Below are positions 52,001-62,644 of a stretch of DNA of 64,000 nt, one piece after another. Location: positions 81,542,572-81,606,571 of the forward strand of contig CM054116.1 in assembly GCA_028673005.1 (NCBI GenBank), written 5' to 3'. Both the position numbers and the translations under genes were made by a program. The notes under the pieces were generated by a model. The model did no database searches. It saw only the letters and a program-made list of their open reading frames with translations, and was not told the DNA's origin. The first letter of the stretch is position 1, and every line of letters begins with the position of its first letter. Source of the DNA: Tanypteryx hageni (Eukaryota > Arthropoda > Insecta > Odonata > Petaluridae).

Positions 52001-55000
52001 CAAAGAAAATATACTTTAAAGCTAGTTCTGGTTAGCTTGATAAATTTTAAAAAAAGACATGGGATTCGTCAGTTGCCTCTAACTGAGGAAGAATTACCTT
52101 GTGACTCAATTGCAGTGGATCTTTTCCAGCACAAGGTTTTGGAAAAATTAGCTAACTTGACTTAATTCCCGATTGAAGTTATAACCTGGGTTAGAGTGGT
52201 TTATATTGGCAAGTTTTTCCAAACAAAACCTTGGTTTGTAGGAAAAAAATAGAAGAAAAATTAGCAAATATCAGATCATTTTCATGGTGTGTGCTAATTC
52301 CATAGAGACTCACAAAATCATGTTGCTTGTTATAGGAAAGTTTCAAAAACCACAAGTACTAAAAAAGTGCTCTATTCCTGTTATGCACAAGGATCAACAA
52401 AGGACATGGATTGCCAGAGACTTATTCATTGACTTACTCCATGACAAAGTTGTGCCATTTGTGAGAAGAAGAATGAATGAACAGATTATGGCTCAAAATT
52501 CTTTGCTGATACAAACACACCAGATATTCCAAGCAATCATGATTTAGTAAGTGATTATGGCCAAATAACTGCCATATTTCTTCTACCAAACTGTGTACCA
52601 CTGCTGCAACCAATGGACCAATATCTTAGTCAGGCTGTGTAGTTATGCCACAACAAGATAGTCTTATAGCATGCTATAGCAGAGGAAGACAGTATTATAA
52701 CAACATTGAAAAAATTAAGTTGTAATCTCTTTAGGGAAAGCCTGGGAATCATTGAACTCATCTTATTAAAACGTCTTGGAAAAAACTGTGTCCTACAAAA
52801 CACGATTTTATGGGCATCACAACAATTGAAAGACCAGGCAATAATGATGAGGAAGATGTCTTACTGCCACTGAGCTTATGAAGAAAATTTCTTTGGGTGC
52901 TAATCTGAAAGATAGAGGAATGGATTACTGGATAAGATGAAAATGGTTGTTTTGAAATGCTGACTGATAGTGAAATTGTTGTCAGTGTTCTGCAACAGAA
53001 TGAAGATGGTGAGGAGATGACAGATGAGGAAGACGAGATGGTAACTGGCATCTGCATGGAAAACTTAGTAAAACACAAAGAGACCATGACAAGTTTCAAC
53101 ACTTGGGTAAAGCAGGCAAAAGAAAATGGGATGTCGGCTCATTACATCCTTTTAATTCATAAACTGCATGAGCAGACACATAAGAGTCGAGTGAAAAGGA
53201 CACAACAAAAAATCTGCATAAATACTTGAATATGTTTTAATGATGTGCATGTTCTCAGTGTATTTAATATCTGCTATGTACCTAAATAATTTAATAATAA
53301 AAATTCATTGTCATAAAAAATTCAGCAATCTCAACAAATTGGTAATCCATATTTCCCTTTTGCATTAATTAGTTCAGGATATCATGGTTGCTCTGTATTT
53401 TAATTGCCTACGACATCAAATCAAAAAGACTTCTTTTCAGTATTCAATGTGAGCTTGATGCACCAAAAATTGTTTCCTTCTTCAAACATGAAAACTGAGT
53501 AATATTTCCTATCCCTATATAGACGTAAAGTAAAAAATTCTAAACTATAATTTTTCTAAGAAAACTCTTCTTTTGTGAATGGAAAGTTTTGCTACCTTTT
53601 TTGTTTTTAGTTTATTACTTACACAAAAATGTCAACCTTCTCTTTACAGAGTCTTTTGCCCCCCAGTTATGATGAGTACTTGGCACAGAAGATGCAAGGC
53701 TTGGGAGGAATCCGATCCAGCGGAGCCTTATCAGTGGCCTTGCCACCTCCAGGAGGAGCATCAGCTTACTCGTGGAGATCATGTGATCATCAAGGAAGCA
53801 GCATAATGCCAACACCTTCTCCCTTCGCAGTGACAACGCCATCCCGTATCCCTCCGCAAAATGTCTCTAGAGCTATGGCATCAACATATGAGCCGAATCA
53901 AGGACAGCAAGGGCAGCACTGCTGCACCTGTTCAAAGTGTAAGGTATGGTCAAGTTATAGGAAAATTTTTGGCCTATTTTTTGACAGATGGTTGATTATT
54001 ATGAAGTTTATGAAGTTAAATTAATAATATTAACCCTTGATTAAATTTTCTGTCATGGTGTATTAGTTACATTAACCATCTCTCAATTTGCACAGTACCT
54101 GTGTTCCTGGAAAAGGACATGCAAAGTGGGGTAGGAATATAAGAAATTACATTTGAGCACTGTCTTGAGTTCAACATGCAACGATATAGTTATATTGCAT
54201 TGCTTCCTTTATTCTTTCATATAACCTATAATTTGAACTGAAACATTTCATAGTTTTTAACCAAAATTGTACTACAATAAAATTGATGGCCATGCAATTC
54301 GAGATAGTTCTCAAAAATTAAAACTGTGCTAAAGGGAAATCTCAAAATGAATTTGAGGGATGGGTGTAATGAGAGACAAATATTATTTTGTTTTGTTGCA
54401 ATAAGAATTTCACATTTAATTATGCAATATATTTAATCTAGCTGTCATCAAAAGTGATGTAATCTGAGATTCTATGCAGCATAATATCCTTTTTGAAATT
54501 ACCCACATGTAAATCTGTATCAAATATGGCTTAAAATAATTGGAGTTGGTCCTTTCCAAAAGGGAATTGATTTTTACAACATCCTTCATCTAAATATCGT
54601 TAGCAACATTTTGATTAAATGAGTAGTACTGATTTTTTCTTTCTTTCGCTTTTATTCTTGGTTAACCCTTTTTACTTTCTCCACATGTAGTATAGGGAAG
54701 ACTATTGTTTTCATGAGTAAAATCGACTTAGAGATTTCAACAGAAATACACGTTTTGAGATCCCCTGAACACGTTTTGACCATTTTCTCAATGATATCTG
54801 TGTGTGTGTGTATGCGATAGCTTTTTTGGGTGGTCTAACTCAAAAACTATTAATCAGGTCAATGCAAAATTTTATATTTAACATTTTTATAAAAGTCATA
54901 AGAACTGATTAGTTTTTGGTAAAAATCGGTCAAACAGAAGTGGGTGTTTACTTTTGTCACATCTGTTCTTTTGAAATATTTGCTTTAACATTTGATAAAT

Positions 55001-55564
55001 GTAAAAATCTGATGAGGCCACCACATGACTTTCTCCATATCTGTAATATTTCTAAAAATTCCAAATAGGTTACATAATAATAAATATTTTAAGAAACTGC
55101 AAGAAAATTTTCGACTTTACAAAGAACAGAAATAAACTCAAACCATAGCCTTCTGATATTGGAAATAGACACAAAGCTTCAACAATTAAGAAAATAAAAA
55201 GGAGTGTTACTAATATGTAACTAAGTGACAATTGTAAAAAATAGTCTGTAGGTGGCGTGGTGGTGGCAGTTTAGAATATAAGATATCTCTTAAGCAATGC
55301 ATTATATGGAAAAATGTTTCAAGCAAAGATTGTAGGAAATTAAATTTCCTATAATTTTTATTCCAATACATTTTTACATTTACCAAATATTAAAGCAAAT
55401 ATTTCAAAATAATGGATAAGTGACAAGAGTAAACACCCACTTTTAGTTGACCGATTTTTACCAAAAACTAACCAGTTCTTCTGACTTTTATAAAAATGTT
55501 AAATATAAAATTTTGCATTGACCTGATTAATAGTTTTTGAGTTAGAGCACCCACAAAAAGCTAT

Positions 55565-55604
<40 letters not shown>

Positions 55605-58600
55605 TCATCGAGAAAATGATCAAAACGTGTTCAGGGGACCTCAAAACGTGTATTTCCGTTGAAATCTCGAAGTCGATTTTTTTCATGAATACAACACTTT
55701 CCCCTATACTACGTATATGGAGAAAGTAAAAATGTATTGGAATAAAAGTTGTAGGATATTTAATTTTCTACAACCTTTGTTTGAAACATGTTCCCATATA
55801 ATGCATTGTTTAAGAGATATCATGTATTTTTAGCTGCCACCACCACGCCACCTACCGACGACTATTTTTAACACTTACGCTTAGTTGTCTTAGTAACGCT
55901 CCTTTTTCTTTTCTTAATTGTTGGAGCTTTGTGGCTATATCCAATATCAGAAGGCTATGGTTTGAGTTTATTTCTGTTCTTTGTAAAGTCTATAATTTTC
56001 TCACAGTTTCTTAAAATATTTATTATTATGTAACCTATTTGGAATTTTTAGAAATATTACAGATATGGAGAAAGTAATGTGGTGGCCACATCAGATTTTT
56101 TCTTTTTATAAGTAATATATTCATCAATAAAAAAGTTATATATATATACATACGTATACACACATGGATAAATTTTTATTCTAAACCAAAAGCTTTATTT
56201 GCTCTAATATTATATTAACTATGACTCAACTTTTTAGACTACTTTCCGAAAAATGGAAAGTAGTCTTATGAGATTGCACGGGTGTCCATGTGTGTGTGTG
56301 TGTGTCCCCTAATATCTTCTTCATGAATTAACCGATTTCAATTAAATTTAGTATATACAATATGCACATATATTATTGACCAAAATGACATATTTGGACC
56401 GGATTGACTGAGCAGGGGTGCCACAATTGCAAAGTTAAACTTTTCTGTAATTATGAATTTGGAAGGAATTGGAAAACTGATTAAAACGAAATTTTATATG
56501 AAATAGGCATAAAACATAAAATAACAAAATCAAGATGTTTAGTATAGATATAGAAAGCAGGGCTGCCACAATACAAGGAATACAAAAAATTCTTTTTAAA
56601 TGTATTTGTGTTGAACTGTCCACATCGATTTTAACCAAATTTAATTCTTGAAATATACACTTATATACAAAACCATATTGGCGTATTTATACCGAATCAG
56701 CCAAACAGGGGTTCCACAATTACAAATTCAACTCTTTCTGTAATGAAGGAATTGGCTGGATGGATTTCAATTAAATTGTGTATATAAGATAGACACAACT
56801 TATCATAATGAAATTAAGATGTATACAGTGGAGCTAAGGAGCACGGCTACCACAGTAAAAAGTTAAATAATATTTCTTTGACACATATTTCTAGAGAACT
56901 GCCCTAATGGATTTAACCAATCTTCATATAAATAAATAACCAAAATATCATATTTCCATTGGGTTGACTAAACAGGGCTACCACAATACCAAGGCTAGAA
57001 TTGTTTGGTAACTATGAATTTGGAAGATATTGGCTGAATGTATTTCAAAGTCATTTCGTTTGTAGGGTGAGTATAGAATTGGAAAACAAGATGAATATCT
57101 TTAGAACAGATTAAAAAGCAGGACTACCACAGTATAAGGAAAAATAATTTTCTGATTTCATAGCAAATACATTAGTACACCTTTATATTATGACAAATTT
57201 GAAGAAAAGCACTTCTGCACCTCAGGAAACCTGTATACACTCCTACTTGTAATATATTAAAATTGTGTTGAAAGGAAAATAGGTGGATTAGTTCTTTCGA
57301 GAACTATTTGTTTATTTATTTCAAAATGTTATTTATAATATGCACCTCTTGACTATTATAGTAATTTCCGGTAAATAATAGATATCTATGCAATCATAGA
57401 AATAATGTGTGCAATGAATGACCCATGCTATAATATCTCAATTTAAAATCAGAATAGGTATTGGTTGCAAAGTTATTCTCCATATCCCATTATTAATGTA
57501 ATCCCTAATTTTTACTTTCCAATATATGATGTATACTAAAAAATTATTGTAATTGTGAGAAAATTTAGTTTTGAAATTTTGATTAATACATGCATTTTAG
57601 GTGCTCGTGTGTCCTAAAGAGTGGTTTTTTGCAACTCGGTCTGTTGGCTGTCTCTAGACTCTATGGGCTAAACAGTTAAACATAATCTGAAGAAATCTTG
57701 TACATACAGAGGGTATCACCAGAATTAAAACTTTGCTGAGATGAACCATGTTGTGAAACAATCTTGTTAATATTCATAAAATATCAACTTACTCAAAAAT
57801 AGCTTCAAAGGATTTTGATTAAATTTCATCCAGTCATAGAACTTCATGTTATAAACAATACAACATAGGTCATATATCAAAGAAGAGCATCCAGTGGCAT
57901 AATTGTTTAGTTTATGCCCAGTTACTCCCAAGCTCTCTCCACTCCAACAGCACCAGTATCGTTGCTATTAGGCACACTGCACAAAAATAAAAATATTTTT
58001 TATACATAATTGTGTATTAATGTAATGTTACAGTATGAACTGGTAGCAGGGCCATTGCTGAACAGAAAGGCTCCCCTCATCAACCTTATCTCAGATTAAG
58101 TTGAGGTCCCACTAGAGGATAAAGGGAGTCGGCAGCAGCGCACCCCAGGCAAAGTTAAAAATAAGGGGCAAAGATGAACAAATTTTAGTTATCATTTTAA
58201 TTTTTGGTAAATATTAAACTAAAATCACATAAAATTATCAATATAAAGAATTCGATGAAAAACTATTCAGGTAAGTAAAATGTAGTGCCATAGAGCAGGG
58301 CTCTCCAAACTATGGCCTGCAGACACACATGTGAGTCAGGACCCCATTTAATGTGGCCCTCAAGCCTGTAATAAGTCTTTGCTATTTTTTACTAGATATA
58401 ACAATCAAGCAGTGTTGGAAAACATTGTGTAACATAACGAAATGATTTTTGAATAACATAACAAAAAACGTTAATGAACTTTTCAATATAATTGTAATGA
58501 AAAAACAACAAAAATGAAAAAAAAAACATTATTTCGTTATGTTTTCACTTCTACTGTGACATTTCTTTCCTCATTTCCCATCCCATTTCTTTTCTCTCTC

Positions 58601-59653
58601 TTTCTCAGCAGCCCCCATGTACAGTCATACCATCTTAAAATGCACTGAGGACTGGATGATTGGGGCTCTTTCTGGTCCCAAAGCATGACAGAGATCCATT
58701 TATGTCTTATTTTGATTCATACTCGGTGAAGAAAGAATAAAAGTTAGATTGAACATATCAAAAATTTTCCTGGAAAAATCATAATTTACCCAATTCACTA
58801 AACTACCTTTTAATATGAAAATAGCCTACATTTGTATATTGTGTGCCTATATTTTCAAAAAGTTTTTCATGTTGATATTCTGACGCGCAAACAAAATTTA
58901 TTAACCAAGTGACCCATTTGTAAAAAAGTTTGGAAACCCATGCCATTAAGCATTGGAATGAATGTTTTGCACCTTCTTCATGGCAAAGTCCTTTTTCAGT
59001 GAACAGTATGGCAAGTGATGTCAATTGGTCTTCAGCCATTGTCAAACCGAGAAACATTTTAATAAGCTTCAGTTTAGAAAAACTGGACTCGCCACTGGTA
59101 ATGGCCACAGGCAAAAGAGGGCACTCTAAACTAGTGAACCCAGAAAAATATTGGGAAGAAATTATAGGCTAAAGACCTGATTAAAAATGCAGCAAAATGT
59201 TTTGTACATAGGCCTATTGAATCGTTTTTTGAGTAATTGCAAAGCCTCATGCAAAACACTGAACTGCTACCAATGGGTGCTGAGCTTCTTTTAAGGAACA
59301 TGGTCCAGAAAATGTCACCTTTCCAAATTTTTGTTCCCTGGGCAGTTGCCCATGTCAACCTCCTCTTGCAATGGTTCTGACTAGTTGCATATAAGAAAGT
59401 TTGTCCAATGTATGTTTCACTGAGTATCTTATTAAAAAAATTCCTTTGAATTCAGAAAGGGTCATGTTTTCAATTGCAAGTATTATTGGTGTACTTCCTA
59501 TTATTTTTTTATTATATTTTTCTTTTCCATTCACAGACACGATATGGATACTATGATGACAACAGCGGAAATGATGTTTTATTCACTTTGGAAACACAAA
59601 CAGCAATGCAAGGAATTCTCACAGATGGTGTAGCCTTATGCTGCATGATGTGA
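45591..59653 (+). CDS. Multi-exon gene: PPxY-motif protein with C-terminal CaaX box (unrecognised family)
   Basis: Join of 45591-46170, 50052-50260, 53650-53943 and 59537-59653. All internal borders are GT/AG and the phases agree (1, 0, 0). The first ATG in frame is at 45681, giving 369 residues; the frame stays open to the acceptor at 45591, so the true start may lie in an upstream exon. Numbered from that ATG, I see CxC (14/16), CxxC (52/55), a long Ser/Thr/Pro-rich and basic stretch, PPEY (196-199), PPSY (224-227), a second PPSY (237-240), a Cys cluster (324, 325, 327, 330) and a terminal CCMM (366-369). PPxY is the classical ligand of WW domains; a terminal Cys-a-a-Met fits farnesylation. 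There is no signal peptide or membrane helix in the visible part. A lipid-anchored adaptor for WW-domain ubiquitin ligases is an inference. I do not recognise the family. The exon chain is well supported; the 5' end is not. Confidence 0.8.
47951..48193. mobile_element. hAT-like MITE, family X copy 2 (243 bp)
   Basis: Starts CAGTATTTTTCGAAGTACGG and ends AAATTTGAAAAATATTG. The flanks ACGTAAGT and TCGTTAGG agree at 5 of 8 positions. Internal order matches copy 1 at 43751 (TACGG, GACC/GATC, CATGAG-AAAAT, ATATTGC-T-CCCT, GCGA-ACAAAAA). Begins with the hAT-type CAG. Confidence 0.7.
48927..49010. repeat. (TA)n microsatellite with CA start
   Basis: ACACACACA followed by an uninterrupted TA run of about 75 bp. 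It produces YIYI frames, which are not genes. Confidence 0.95.
49239..49492. mobile_element. Non-autonomous hAT element (MITE), 254 bp
   Basis: The right end read inward is CAGAGGCGTACCTGGGAG..ATATGGCG; the left end CGGTGTCGTAACTTGG..ATATGGCG matches it with few changes. A perfect 8-bp target duplication CATAAATT flanks it (49231-49238, 49493-49500). Both ends carry GCCATAGGCGCC internally. No coding frame. Confidence 0.9.
49805..49820. repeat. Poly-C run
   Basis: A mononucleotide C tract of about 14 bases; its length is prone to sequencing error. Confidence 0.85.
50052..50260 (+). CDS. Coding exon B of the PPxY/CaaX gene
   Basis: The acceptor is ttttgttttag|GG and the donor AACAAG|gtttgt. 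The first two bases complete a Gly codon begun in exon A. The exon encodes a proline-rich segment with PPEY and PPSY (context PPPSYEAAMNK). The 209-nt length is not a multiple of three, so skipping it would shift the frame. It ends exactly on a codon boundary. Confidence 0.85.
51458..53395 (+). mobile_element. Tigger/Jerky-like DNA transposon (Tc1/mariner-pogo superfamily), 1.94 kb
   Basis: The left terminus CAGTGTAACCTCGGCAATCC is a typical Tigger/Jerky end. The right end, reverse-complemented, reads CAGAGCAACCATGATATCC; about 17 of 26 positions agree if the flanking TA is included. TA occurs on both sides (51456-51457 and 53396-53397), the usual target duplication. It encloses a decayed CENP-B-type transposase in the same orientation and sits in a gene intron. 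Confidence 0.88.
51674..53229 (+). pseudogene. Decayed Jerky/Tigger-type transposase
   Basis: Pieces appear in family order. An N-terminal CENP-B/psq helix-turn-helix (51674-51840: LQDKTKILRRLASVENAYKL) is followed by a second DNA-binding helix region with FKKRHGIRQLPL (about 52045-52085). DDE-domain pieces follow: CANSIETHKIMLLVIGK (52290-52340), a WIARDLFIDLL-type motif (52410-52440), NHDLVSDYGQITAIFLLPN (about 52530-52590) and LLQPMDQ (about 52600-52620). The catalytic DETG region near 52150-52240 is unreadable. Several stops and frameshifts make it nonfunctional. It resembles the sequences from which JRK/JRKL genes were domesticated, but here it is plainly a dead transposon. Confidence 0.88.
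53650..53943 (+). CDS. Coding exon C of the PPxY/CaaX gene
   Basis: The acceptor is tctctttacag|AG and the donor TGTAAG|gtatgg. The 294-nt exon starts and ends on codon boundaries (98 codons), so it could be skipped without a frameshift. It opens with LLPPSYDEY, a third PPxY motif nine residues after the one ending exon B, and closes with the Cys cluster HCCTCSKCK. The Cys cluster might bind metal or be palmitoylated; neither can be told from sequence. Confidence 0.85.
54669..56101. repeat. Interleaved inverted repeats, order L1-L2-L1'-L2'
   Basis: L1 (54669-55008) is the reverse complement of 55370-55731, and L2 (55004-55377) is the reverse complement of 55725-56101, with moderate divergence and small indels. 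All four junctions carry GTAAAAAT or ATTTTTAC. CTTTCTCCATA-like words lie at the outer start of L1 and inside L2. Each L1 copy contains a (TG)n or (CA)n run (54798-54812, 55569-55600). No coding frame. Confidence 0.85.
56233..56265. repeat. Short perfect hairpin next to a TG run
   Basis: GACTACTTTCC and GGAAAGTAGTC flank a short GAAAAAT loop, followed at about 56288 by a (TG)n run. Confidence 0.85.
56400..57150. repeat. Degenerate tandem array, ~140-bp unit, about six copies
   Basis: CAGGGCTACCACA-like words recur at about 56414, 56567, 56706, 56842, 56974 and 57119 (spacing 132-153 bp). Associated blocks recur in order: GAATTTGGAAG-ATTGG, ATTTCAATTAAATT and a TATATACA-type spacer. The copies are strongly diverged. 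Confidence 0.75.
58296..58942. mobile_element. hAT-like non-autonomous element, about 647 bp
   Basis: The left end CAGGGCTCTCCAAACT matches the right end read inward, CATGGGTTTCCAAACT, at 13 of 16 positions. The flanks CCATAGAG (58288-58295) and CCATTAAG (58943-58950) agree at 6 of 8, fitting an old 8-bp duplication. No intact frame. It appears to be inserted at the edge of the hAT transposase relic. Confidence 0.65.
58965..59114 (-). pseudogene. hAT transposase C-terminal fragment (dimerisation domain)
   Basis: Minus-strand translation gives PVAITSGESSFSKLKLIK followed by TMAEDQLTSLAIL. This is the conserved hAT C-terminal dimerisation signature (SxERSFSKLKLIKxxLRSTM..RLxxLA), as in ZMYM1-like hAT proteins. 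Upstream (59115-59360) the frame is broken, with only hints such as FFPIFF. It is dead and truncated. Confidence 0.8.
59537..59653 (+). CDS. Terminal coding exon D of the PPxY/CaaX gene, ending in CCMM
   Basis: The acceptor is tcttttccattcacag|AC. The exon encodes 38 residues and a TGA stop at 59651-59653. The tail reads GVALCCMM. Cys-Cys-Met-Met at the extreme C terminus matches the CaaX rule, and Met in the last place favours farnesyltransferase (known family rule). The second Cys would stay free for palmitoylation if the first is prenylated (inference). Confidence 0.85.
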   Translation, partial: TRYGYYDDNSGNDVLFTLETQTAMQGILTDGVALCCMM

Positions 59654-62325
59654 AGATCTTAGTTTTACGATTTGGGCCTAAAATGAAGCCCGTTAAGACT
59701 TGATATATTCAAATGTTTCATAAGCACAATGTGATGGTAAGTTAATGCCCTGATGATGGCACTAAACATTAGGCAACAGCTAACTTATGGTTATGGTACT
59801 GCCAACCTTACTCTCCAGCGCACAGCTTTTCATGGTATAACATCATTGATATACATAAAAATTTGAAAAATACATCATTTCTAAAAAATTCACACTATCC
59901 TATTCTATGGGGTTTAGGCCATTGCATTAGAATGAGAGGCTGAATAAATATTATATAGTTGCATCACTAAAGCCACACCATGCAAAAGATAACATTTGCT
60001 ACTTAATGAAATAAAAATTATTTTAGGGTATCTTGATATCTTCATAATTTGTTTGGGACTTTGAAAAAAGTTATGAAACATATTAATTAGATAACTACAA
60101 TGGATTCATTTGAAAATAACAGTAGGTTTTCTCAGCATGATGTTACCCAGCTTAAATATGATAAATATTCCATTTTATATGTTGTTGTCCAAGCCAATAG
60201 ATAATTGTATAGGAGTAAAATGTTTTTCAATAATTTAGTTTACTTTTTGATGTTATGAATGTATTCCTCAAAAATTCAGCAATCAGCAATGGTGTTAGCA
60301 TTATATGCTGTAATACGTTAAATTTTACAAAAACCATAGTAGGGGCCAAGATGTATATTATTCTCTTATCCCTACATACTTGCTGACGTTTCTGTATATT
60401 TTAATGTTCCAAGGAAAGAGAAAATCATGGCTTACTAAATTTTTTTGATAAATTTCACTTTACTGGATCTATGACAAAATCTATATTCCATAACTATTCT
60501 TGTTCACCTTCTTGTTTTGGCTAAAAGAAAGTAATTTTACTTGTTACAAAGAAGGATAAGATCTGTCAATTATATGAGTAGAGAGAAGGCCATCTGCCCA
60601 GAAGATTTTGAGTGAATATGGCTAAGCCATAATTTTTATAGTGAGAGATAAGTACAAGTGAAATAATATTTTTATGAAAGGACAATTACTTATCATAACA
60701 TTCATGAAAGAAGGTGCTGGAAGTGTTTTTGGTAAATACCTAATGGATCATGCTTCCAAGTTCAGTTCACTCATTAATTATGCCTTGAAAATTGCATTTT
60801 AAATTATCATATTTACCTACTATTAAGAACCAATACCATCCTTAATGTTAAGCACATGCAACTTGAATTTCATTGCACATTTTTTATGGCCTAACAAGTC
60901 CCAAAAAAGTCATTGTTGACATGGAGTGTGGCCTGAAATTGTGGCTTCAAATTAAACTAGCGAAGTCTTTGTAAAACTAGATTCACTGCCGTTAGACATT
61001 TCCAGTTTGTGGTAGCATTGGCGATAAAATGCATGGTCAATGACAATTTTAATAAAAAAATAAAGCAATGAAGCTCACATTTTGCTACAATATAATTTTT
61101 TTGGTTAGGCATAAATTTCTATAAATGAGATTTGTAAATACAGAGTGAAAAATGGCAAATGTTAAATGGTGTGATTGTATGACTTACTATTGACCAAAAC
61201 ATTGTTAGAATGAAATTTATCTGACAACTTAAATGGGATAATTTCATCCTATTTATTGTACCATTGCATTTCTTTGTTTTTAATACTTTATGATAAACCT
61301 TGATATGCCTAAAATTTCAAAGGGTGCCATTGTATGATCATATGTGCTATAACCATTTATAGTCTTTCCAAGATAAATATGAGTGTTGAAAGTGTGTGTA
61401 AATAGTTTCAGCAATATTTTGTAGCATAAATGTATGTTTAAACTGTTCCACCCTGACTGATATTTGTACTCTTAATACAATGACTGTAGGCTAGTGCCGC
61501 ACTGGTAAAGAGCCTTTTATGTGAACATTTTCTCAGATAGTGTGACATTAGAGCTCATGAGAAGATATGTAGTATTAAGTATTTGAATGTCTTTATATTT
61601 TCTGGACATATAGAATTTTAAACTAATTGAATAAATATAATGGAACTTTGAATGAATGTGGATCAAGCACGTAATCAAATATGAACCTACTTAATATGGA
61701 CTATATTTACATACCTATAAATAACCTAATCATCAATATTAAAATAAAATTTATAAAATTGGATGACTGATGTTGATATGACATTATAAAAATTGATTTA
61801 TATTGTTATACAGGGTACTAGTAAACTGGAAGCAATGCTCATATGGATCACCCAAAAAAGTGAGAAATTCAAGTTACGGGTAGTAGATAATCACAAGCGT
61901 GGCTCATTGTAGGAATATGGATGAATTTGGTTGCCAAAACAACTTATGTGTAATAATGATAAATTTTAATTTACTTAAAACAAAATTTGATGCATTACTT
62001 ATGGCATTATGGTTAAGTAACATCAAATGCCTGTTTTATCTTTGGCATAAAAAATTTCTTTATGAATCAACATGATTTATTATTTAAAAACTCATAGTCG
62101 CATACTATATTGCGTCTATACACTTAAGAAGGGTCTATGGCAATTGGTTGCTAATGAAATTACACCAAAAGATAAATAATTTGAAAATATTCTTATTTTC
62201 TATGATGATGATGAAGGTAATAGTGCAGAGTTGATTGAAATTTCAATGAAGTAAACAATGTTATATCATTTCATTTGCTGGAAATGTATCTTTTTGCTAA
62301 TAATAAAATATTCAAAGTTCTCAAA
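59654..62325 (+). other. Probable 3' UTR of the PPxY/CaaX gene
   Basis: This AT-rich plus-strand stretch has no coding potential and lies between the TGA of exon D and the start of UBXN4. AATAAA signals occur at 59943, 60010, 61630 and 62302. The last is followed by a T/G-rich element (tgtttatttgtt), typical of a cleavage region, so I take about 62325 as the distal end. Shorter isoforms are equally possible. The extent is inferred without transcript data. Confidence 0.45.
62302..62307 (+). terminator. Distal polyadenylation signal AATAAA
   Basis: Canonical hexamer followed within 20-30 bases by a T/G-rich stretch, and the last such signal before the UBXN4 start region. It is assigned to the PPxY/CaaX gene by position only. 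Confidence 0.4.
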
Positions 62326-62644
62326 AATTGTTTATTTGTTTTATAAATACCCTAATTTATCATAAGCAAGTTTTGTATTCGCGGTATTTTTATTCGTGTC
62401 TACTTTGTTTTCACTTAAATCGTTTCTCACTTGTTCAAAATTTTTAGTGTCATCATCGAAGTGATAATGTTGTGGAAAACATAATCGAACGAAATATGAT
62501 GTTATCGGATTTTAAATTTAGTTTGATGCTCTAAGAAAAAAATTGGCAGGTTGTCTTCCTGTCTACTTCAAATATTATATTATTTCAACTCGAGTTGTCT
62601 GAAGCATTAAGGAATCCTTGGTCTATTAAGAAGTGGAAGACAGA
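62326..62644 (+). promoter_or_regulatory. Probable core promoter and 5' UTR of UBXN4
   Basis: This is the only DNA between the last AATAAA of the upstream gene and the UBXN4 ATG. It is AT-rich, with no clear TATA box at a convincing distance and no CpG island. The in-frame TAA at 62627 shows that the last part is untranslated. The transcription start cannot be placed from sequence. Confidence 0.4.

Larger units (their letters stand above)
50261..53649 (+). other. Intron B-C of the PPxY/CaaX gene
   Basis: 3389 bp, gtttgt...tttacag. It contains the Tigger/Jerky-like element at 51458-53395. The first 1.2 kb is AT-rich with no feature seen. Confidence 0.75.
53944..59536 (+). other. Intron C-D of the PPxY/CaaX gene
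   Basis: 5593 bp, gtatgg...ttcacag. It holds the interleaved inverted repeat, the ~140-bp tandem array, a MITE and a hAT relic, each listed separately. The rest (53944-54660, 57200-58280, 59380-59536) is AT-rich without recognised features. Confidence 0.75.
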
